Source: an uncultured Actinomyces sp.
GTDB lineage: Bacteria; Actinomycetota; Actinomycetes; Actinomycetales; Actinomycetaceae
Direction: 5' to 3'
Assembly: GCA_938022345.1 (NCBI GenBank)
Contig: CALIEP010000374.1
Coordinates: 1-12,370, forward strand
DNA length: 12,370 bases
Positions 7,576-12,370 of this stretch are shown piece after piece. The position numbers and the translations under genes are program-made. Every line of letters begins with the position of its first letter. Positions within the stretch are counted from its first letter, which is position 1. The notes under the pieces were generated by a model. The model worked only from the letters and a program-made list of their open reading frames with translations. It made no database searches and was not told the DNA's origin.

Positions 7576-7599
7576 AAACGTGTTTATTTTTGCATGTTT

Positions 7600-7612
7600 G
7601 CACCGATGGTGC
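7600..7612. repeat. Small hairpin between pepO and pepN
   Basis: GCACC-GAT-GGTGC is a perfect 5-bp stem with a three-base loop, 60 bases after the pepO stop. The minus-strand tail is A-rich, not T-rich, so termination is unlikely. The rest of the 144-base gap shows only an AT-rich stretch at 7581-7596. Confidence 0.25.
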
Positions 7613-7671
7613 GAACCTTGCCGCGCCATCTGTTGCATTGTTGTGACGAAATGAAAACTCAGTTGTCCTGG

Positions 7672-9636
7672 CTACCAAATATGAACGCGTTCGTTGGGGG
7701 CAATCCACAACGCGTCATCGGGTCCCAGATCGTAAGCCTCAGCAAAGGAATCCATGTTCGCGACAACCTGATTGCAACGGAATTCTGCGGGGGAGTGCGG
7801 GTCAATACTCAGGAGCTGTTTGGCGAATTCACGACGGATAGCGGTCCTCCAACCGCGTGCCCAAGAAGTGAAGAAGCGTTGAGCTGCCGTTAGTCCATCT
7901 ATCGCGGGGGCAGTTTGCGGTCTCTCTCCCTTTTCTTTCAAACGAGAGACGTAGGCCTGCCAAGCAATAGAAAGACCTGCGAGATCTCCGATATTTTCGC
8001 CCAGAGTCAATGCTCCATTGACGTGGAGTGGCGGCTCCTCGCCCTCAAGATCGCGTGGAGTCAGAGCATCGTACTGTTCGATAAGGCGCTTTGTGCGTTC
8101 TTCGAAACGAGCGCGATCCTCCTCGGTCCACCAGTTCTCCAGATTTCCCTCTGCATCGAAACGTGAACCTTGGTCATCGAAGCCATGGCCGATCTCATGA
8201 CCGATAATCGCACCAATTGCGCCGAAATTCGATGCGTCATCGGCCTTGGGATCAAAGAAAGGTGCTTGAAGAATAGCCGCGGGGAAAACAATTTCGTTCA
8301 TCGTCGGGTCGTAGTAGGCATTGACCGTTTGAGGTGTCATATGCCATTCACTGCGATCGACGGGGCCACCCAACTTATCCCAGCGGCGTTGAACGTGGAA
8401 CCTAGTCGCGGCCTCGACAGTATCTACAAGGGAAAGAGACTCCACCTTCAGCGGCGAGTAGTCGATCCAACGGTCGGGGTAGCCAATCTTCGGCGTGAAA
8501 GTTGAGAGTTTCTTAAGAGCTGCTGCTCGCGTTTCTTCACCCATCCAGTCACATGTGGACAGGGCCTGCCGATAGGCCTCAAGAAGAGAATGAACAAGCT
8601 CATCCATGATGGCCTTGTTTTCGGGAGGGAAGTGGCGTGACACCCAAATTTCACCCATCGCCTCGCCAAGGAGGGAAGATACCAGGGAAAGACCGCGCTT
8701 CCATCGGGGGCGAAGTTCCTCGGTTCCTGAAAGAGCTCGACCATGGAAGTTGAAAGATGCCTCAATAAACTCACTCGACAGCAGCATTGCGTATTCGTCG
8801 ATGAGCGAATGCTCCATCCATAGCTTCAGCGTTTCAAGATCCGTTTGAGCCCAGAGCGCGGTTGCATGTTCAAGGAAGTCTGGCTGGGAGACGTTGAGAG
8901 TATCGACCTTATCGGTGGGAAGATGTGCGGACGTCGCCCATTCTTACCAGGGGAATGACGGATAGGAATTGCACAGTTCCTTCCATGTCATGGGGTGATC
9001 AGCCAAGAGCGGGTCGCGGTTCGAGACTGCATCGCGATGGAAGGAGGCAATCTGTGTCTCGAGTTCTTTCACCGCGTGTGCATGTTTAGCTGCCTGCTCC
9101 TCATCAATTCCGACAAGGGTGAAGAGGATGGCAACGTAGGCTTCCCAGGCCTCGAGGATCGGGCGATGCTGCTCCTCGCGGTAGTAGGCCTCGTCGGGAA
9201 GTGAAATACCGCTTTGATAGATATCCAACTGGTGTTGGCTGGAGTTGTGGGCATCGGTGCCGACATAGCTCCCGAAGAGGCCGCCGATTCCTTCGTAGCG
9301 GAAAGTCCCCATTAGACGTGCGAGTTCGAGGTGTGTGCTCACGCTGCGTAGGCGTTCAAGCTTTCCTGCAATAGGGGAGTAGCCTGCGGTCTCGGCAGCT
9401 TCTTCATCCATGAAGGTGCCATAGAGATGGGCAATGAGTTCTGCATTGTGTCCTGAGATCTTGCCTAAGCTCGCGTCCTCGGCAATCTCTTTTTCCCACA
9501 GCTCTGATTGGTCGTGGAGCTGGTTGAAGATACCGTCCATCGGGCGATCTGCAGGAATCTTGTGAGTGGCAAGCCATTGGCCGTTGATGAAGCGGTAGAA
9601 ATCGTCTTGGGGACGGTAGTTTAGGGTCTGAGTCAT
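7672..9636 (-). pseudogene. pepO: pepO, M13-family endopeptidase interrupted by an in-frame TAA
   Basis: The frame from ATG 9634-9636 to TAG 7672-7674 has 654 positions, the normal size for bacterial PepO (neprilysin-like zinc endopeptidase), but codon 231 (8944-8946) is TAA. Both halves are in the same frame and both are clearly M13. The N-terminus has RPQDDFYRFINGQWLATHKI and PDEAYYREE. The downstream part has the substrate-binding NAYY (439-442), the zinc motif HEIGH (480-484), the third ligand Glu547 in GENIGDLAG, and the closing NERVHIW. No signal peptide is present, so the protein would be cytoplasmic. Residues 232 on still read as conserved protein (EWATSAHLPTDKVDTLNVSQ), so the lesion is a point change or an error rather than a truncation. 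The next ATG downstream (8815-8817) has no ribosome binding site. An alternative GTG start at 9670-9672 would add 12 residues and is less natural. Confidence 0.88.
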
Positions 9637-9642
9637 AGGGAC

Positions 9643-9671
9643 ACTGTACGTTGCCCAGAGGTGCGATTGCA
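9643..9671 (-). promoter_or_regulatory. Candidate leaderless promoter of pepO
   Basis: On the minus strand TACAGT (9643-9648) fits a -10 box and lies six bases before ATG 9634-9636, so transcription would begin at or next to the A of the start codon. No Shine-Dalgarno precedes this ATG, which agrees with a leaderless message. The -35 position (9666-9671) reads TGCAAT and is weak. Confidence 0.4.
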
Positions 9672-9673
9672 CC
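9660..9673. repeat. Short palindrome over the pepO -35 region
   Basis: GGTGC-GATT-GCACC is a perfect 5-bp inverted repeat with a four-base spacer that covers the -35 position of the candidate pepO promoter. A repressor site is possible. Confidence 0.3.
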
Positions 9674-9689
9674 CCCTAATGTTTAGGGG
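9673..9689. repeat. 7-bp inverted repeat in the pepO-glpA gap
   Basis: CCCCTAA-TGT-TTAGGGG is a perfect stem with a three-base loop directly upstream of the pepO promoter. It has no T tract in either direction. It could bind a regulator; nothing identifies one. Confidence 0.3.
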
Positions 9690-9731
9690 TACCTAAGTTT
9701 CCTGCGAATGATTACATGGTAAACACCCCTG

Positions 9732-9749
9732 TTTGCACATATGTGCAAA
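9732..9749. promoter_or_regulatory. Perfect 18-bp palindrome, probable operator for glpAB
   Basis: TTTGCACATATGTGCAAA is fully symmetric and lies 88 bases before the glpA start, in the gap shared with pepO. A half site TGTGCA recurs at 9764-9769. Length and symmetry suit a dimeric transcription factor. DeoR/SorC- or GntR-type sugar regulators, which commonly govern glycerol genes, are reasonable candidates, but the family is inference. No obvious -10 box could be fixed between it and glpA. Confidence 0.6.
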
Positions 9750-9820
9750 ACGGTGTGGGCGGATGTGCAGAAACTCGAAAAGAGTAATGATTTAAGTGGT
9801 ACATAAGCTCAAACAGAATT

Positions 9821-9825
9821 AAGGA
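9821..9825 (+). promoter_or_regulatory. Ribosome binding site of glpA
   Basis: AAGGA precedes ATG 9838 by 12 bases, which is rather far. The alternative ATG 9847 has GAGG only three bases before it, too close, so 9838 is preferred, with three residues of uncertainty. Confidence 0.4.
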
Positions 9826-9837
9826 ACAGCGAACGCT

Positions 9838-11505
9838 ATGAGGACGATGGAGACCGATGTCGTAGTCATTGGCTGCGGCTCAACCGGCGCCGGCGTTGTC
9901 CGCGATGTTGCAATGCGCGGATTCCGCGCGATACTTCTTGACCGAGCCGACATGGCTCAAGGAACCTCAGGTCGCTACCACGGCCTGCTTCACTCCGGTG
10001 GACGCTACATCGCATCCGATCCAGAATCGGCGACCGAATGTGCCGAAGAGAACGCTATCGTCTCGCGTATTAATGCCGATGCGGTTGAAAAGACAGGCGG
10101 CCTTTTCGTCACGACATCCGCAGATGATGAAGAGTACGCCGATCTCTTCCTTGAGCGTGCGCTAGCGGCCCACGTTCCCGCCGAAGAGATTTCCCCCGCC
10201 GAGGCCCTGCGCCGTGAGCCTCGACTAGACCCCCACCTCAAGAGGGCCTTCGCGGTTGAAGATGGAACCGTTGATGGTTGGCGTATGACGTGGGGTGCAG
10301 CTCGCTCCGCTATTGCCTACGGTGCTGAGATCCTCACCTACACGCGAGCAACCGGAATTCAGCGATCGGAGGATCGCATCGAAGCGGTTTTCGCGCGCGA
10401 TGAACGAACCGGCGAAGACATCCGTATCGATTGCTCCTTCGTTTTGAACTGCGGCGGTCCCTGGGCTGGACAGATTGCTGCTCTTGCTGACTGCCATGGC
10501 GTTGAGGTTGTCCCCGGTGCGGGCATCATGATCGCAATGAATCACCGCCTCTCTCAGACGGTCATTAACCGTTGTATCTGGCCAGCAGATTGCGACATCT
10601 TGGTTCCGGTCCACCCGGTGTGCATCATTGGCACGACGGACCTGAAGGCTGAAGATCCGGATAAACTTCCGATTCTTGCCGACCAAGTTCAGCAGATGCT
10701 CGATGCTGGTGAAGCATTGATTCCTGGCTTCCGCCAATCGCGTGCTCTTCACGCTTGGGCAGGTGCGCGGCCGCTGATTAAGGACAGTCGTGTCTCCGAG
10801 TCGGATACCCGCCACATGGCACGTGGAATGCATGTTATCTACCACCTCAACCGCGACGGTGTTGATGGCATCTTGACGATTGCTGGCGGTAAGCTCACGA
10901 CCTACCGCCTCATGGCAGAACGCATCGTTGACATCATGTGTCAGCAGATGGGCGAGGATCGTCCCTGCCGCACAGCGGAAGAAGCTGTTCCCGAGGCAGA
11001 AGGAAAGTCGAACTACTACATCGGCCACCGCCTCGACGAAGTCGAACACCACGGAAAATCGCCTTCCAGCGAAGAGATTATCTGCGAGTGTGAATTGGTC
11101 ACCCGCGAGATGCTCGAACGCACTATGGATGTGCTCCCCGGCGGCCAGCTTGACGACGTTCGTCGTCAGATTCGCTTGGGAATGGGACCCTGCCAAGGCG
11201 GCTTCTGCTCGCAGCGCAGTGCAGGAATTGCGCATGAGCGTGGCGATATTGATGCTCCGCGTGCGAACGAATTGCTTCGTTTGTTCCTGAAGAACCGTTG
11301 GATTGGTTTGTGGCCGATCCTCTTCGGAAAGCAGGCACGCCAGGCTGCCTTGGATAACTGGATCCACGAAGGAACCCTTGACGTCGAGCATTTGCCCACC
11401 GCCCCCGACGCGGTTCCGCGTGAATGTGAATACTGGGATGCCCTTGAAAGCAAGGATGAAAACCCCGCAGCTGGGGAAGAGAAGGAAGGTCATACTCATG
11501 CGTGA
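9838..11505 (+). CDS. glpA: GlpA, anaerobic glycerol-3-phosphate dehydrogenase catalytic subunit (555 aa)
   Basis: The FAD-containing large subunit of the GlpABC complex, which oxidises sn-glycerol 3-phosphate to dihydroxyacetone phosphate and passes electrons by way of GlpB and GlpC to menaquinone at the membrane. The N-terminal dinucleotide loop is VIGCGSTGAG (Gly12, Gly14, Gly17), followed by GTSGRYHGLLHSGGRY (42-57), a hallmark of the family. FVLNCGGPWAG (201-211) and the late FAD loop TIAGGKLTTYR (347-357) are also present. The C-terminal BFD-like [2Fe-2S] domain keeps its four cysteines, 416, 418, 452 and 457 (CEC and GPCQGGFC), which separates GlpA from aerobic GlpD. The length matches the family (about 540 aa), plus an acidic tail ending in GHTHA. 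It overlaps glpB by 8 bases. A palindrome at 9732-9749 is a likely control site. Confidence 0.95.
   Translation: MRTMETDVVVIGCGSTGAGVVRDVAMRGFRAILLDRADMAQGTSGRYHGLLHSGGRYIASDPESATECAEENAIVSRINADAVEKTGGLFVTTSADDEEYADLFLERALAAHVPAEEISPAEALRREPRLDPHLKRAFAVEDGTVDGWRMTWGAARSAIAYGAEILTYTRATGIQRSEDRIEAVFARDERTGEDIRIDCSFVLNCGGPWAGQIAALADCHGVEVVPGAGIMIAMNHRLSQTVINRCIWPADCDILVPVHPVCIIGTTDLKAEDPDKLPILADQVQQMLDAGEALIPGFRQSRALHAWAGARPLIKDSRVSESDTRHMARGMHVIYHLNRDGVDGILTIAGGKLTTYRLMAERIVDIMCQQMGEDRPCRTAEEAVPEAEGKSNYYIGHRLDEVEHHGKSPSSEEIICECELVTREMLERTMDVLPGGQLDDVRRQIRLGMGPCQGGFCSQRSAGIAHERGDIDAPRANELLRLFLKNRWIGLWPILFGKQARQAALDNWIHEGTLDVEHLPTAPDAVPRECEYWDALESKDENPAAGEEKEGHTHA
11482..11489 (+). promoter_or_regulatory. 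Ribosome binding site of glpB
   Basis: AAGGAAGG lies inside the end of glpA, eight bases before ATG 11498. It fixes the glpB start and shows that the two genes are translated as a coupled pair. Confidence 0.65.
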
Positions 11506-12370
11506 CGCAGTCGTTATCGGAGCGGTCCTTGCCGGTCTTGCTGCCAGCATCCGACTGGCACAACGCGGAGCGAAGGTCACTCTTGTCACCAAGGGAATTG
11601 GCGGACTTCAACTGGGGCAGGGAACAATTGATGCCCTTGGATACGCCCCCGAGTTTGTTCAGCATCCCCTCGAGGCCATTGAGAACCTAGCCAATGAACG
11701 TCCAGAGCACCCCTACGCACGACTTGGCGTAGATTCGGTCGCTCAATCCTTCGAATGGATCCGTGAACTTCTTGGCCCTGAACGCCTTGTCGGATCGCTT
11801 GACCACAACGTTCGCATCCCAACTGCACTGGGCGCTCTGCGTCCCACTGCGTTGTATCAGCCTTCGATGGAGGCGGGAATCCCGGTTGGCCAGGAATTCC
11901 TGATCGTCGGTTTCAACCGACTCAAGGATTTCTACCCAGCACTTGCGGCAGAGAATCTGCGCTTGCAAAAGGATGTAAACGGCAATCCGATTTCAGCGCG
12001 TTCTGCTTACGTCGATTTGGACGTACGCGGTGAAGAACGCGATACGACGGGAACCAACTTTGCCCGTGCGCTCGATCTGAAAGAAAACCGTGTTCGCTTG
12101 GTCGAACTGCTCAAGCAGATCGTTCGTCCCGGTGAAACGGTTGGTCTTCCTGCAGTACTAGGACTCAATGATCCGACTGCCTGGAAAGACATTCAGGAGA
12201 TGCTCGGTCACCCAGTCTTCGATATCATTTTGCAGCCGCCGTCGGTTCCCGGAATGCGCCTCAACCAGGAGCTCACCGAGATCGCGAAGGCAAACTGCCG
12301 AGTCATGCTGGGATCGTCTTTGGTTTCTTACGAGGCCGATGGCGACCGACTGCGCAGCGTGACCATTTCA
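11498..12370 (+). CDS. glpB: GlpB, anaerobic glycerol-3-phosphate dehydrogenase subunit B (first 291 codons)
   Basis: The flavin-binding middle subunit of GlpABC, which relays electrons from GlpA toward the iron-sulfur subunit GlpC. The frame is open from ATG 11498 to the window end, 291 codons of an expected roughly 420. Recognisable parts are the N-terminal strand MRDAVVIG, LAGLAASIRLAQRGAKVTLV, then GGLQLGQGTIDALGY (about 40-54), which matches the GxxxxxxGxIDxLG region of GlpB. LGALRPTALYQPSM (107-120) and VGFNRLKDFYPALAA (130-144) also fit. The dinucleotide loop is odd: GAVLAG replaces the usual GGGLAG, so the central glycine is missing (residues 8-13). The start has a strong ribosome binding site and overlaps glpA by 8 bases. 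glpC is expected just beyond the window. Confidence 0.9.
   Translation, partial: MRDAVVIGAVLAGLAASIRLAQRGAKVTLVTKGIGGLQLGQGTIDALGYAPEFVQHPLEAIENLANERPEHPYARLGVDSVAQSFEWIRELLGPERLVGSLDHNVRIPTALGALRPTALYQPSMEAGIPVGQEFLIVGFNRLKDFYPALAAENLRLQKDVNGNPISARSAYVDLDVRGEERDTTGTNFARALDLKENRVRLVELLKQIVRPGETVGLPAVLGLNDPTAWKDIQEMLGHPVFDIILQPPSVPGMRLNQELTEIAKANCRVMLGSSLVSYEADGDRLRSVTIS

Noticed and set aside
7672..8817. Calling the C-terminal part of pepO as an independent gene starting at 8817
   Set aside because: The M13 sequence continues in frame upstream of this ATG to the TAA at 8944, and no ribosome binding site precedes it, so it is the second half of a broken gene.
10225..11592. A 455-codon open frame antisense to glpA
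   Set aside because: It is opposite a complete, motif-rich glpA. Its translation has no recognisable domain and its openness follows from the codon bias of glpA.
1..12370. CRISPR array, tRNA, rRNA or insertion sequence
   Set aside because: No regularly spaced repeats, cloverleaf, rRNA-like sequence, transposase motif or terminal inverted repeats with target duplication were found by eye.

Overview
The window suggests a moderately GC-rich actinobacterium of the Actinomycetaceae type (Actinomyces/Schaalia-like). This is inferred from codon use, gene content (a prokaryotic OPT peptide transporter, an ERAP1-like PepN, an M13 PepO, and a GlpA with a C-terminal BFD domain) and GTG/TTG starts. No rRNA or tRNA is visible to anchor taxonomy.

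Layout. (1) Bases 1-1310 hold the 3' end of an unrecognised, tightly packed plus-strand gene cluster. It has the tail of one ORF (A), a ~243-codon gene (B) broken by a frameshift in a C5 run, a ~53-codon gene (C) broken by an amber codon, and a ~60-codon gene (D) broken by two frameshifts. The cluster closes at a good intrinsic terminator. It looks like a decaying accessory operon of unknown function. (2) 1325-3455: two hairpins, then an OPT-family oligopeptide transporter on the minus strand. (3) 3456-3621: divergent regulatory region with candidate promoters and an imperfect operator-like repeat. (4) 3622-4905: a CynX/NimT-type MFS permease on the plus strand, ending at a perfect 18-bp hairpin shared with the convergent pepN. 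(5) 4969-7527: pepN, a lysyl/alanyl-type M1 aminopeptidase, minus strand. (6) 7672-9636: pepO-type M13 endopeptidase, minus strand, split by an in-frame TAA at codon 231 although all catalytic motifs downstream are intact. (7) 9637-9837: divergent regulatory region with a possibly leaderless pepO promoter, several inverted repeats and a perfect 18-bp palindrome. (8) 9838-12370: glpA and the first 291 codons of glpB, overlapping by 8 bases, the start of an anaerobic glycerol-3-phosphate dehydrogenase operon whose glpC would lie beyond the window.

Functionally, the middle of the window is a peptide-use neighbourhood: OPT could import oligopeptides, PepO cut them internally and PepN trim their N-termini. 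The right end feeds glycerol 3-phosphate electrons to the quinone pool. The most notable observations are the multiply broken cluster at the left end, the nonsense codon in pepO, the non-canonical dinucleotide-binding loop of GlpB (GAVLAG instead of GGGLAG), and the 18-bp palindrome in front of glpA. I found no CRISPR array, insertion sequence or RNA gene, and no convincing new biological system beyond the unidentified decayed cluster.
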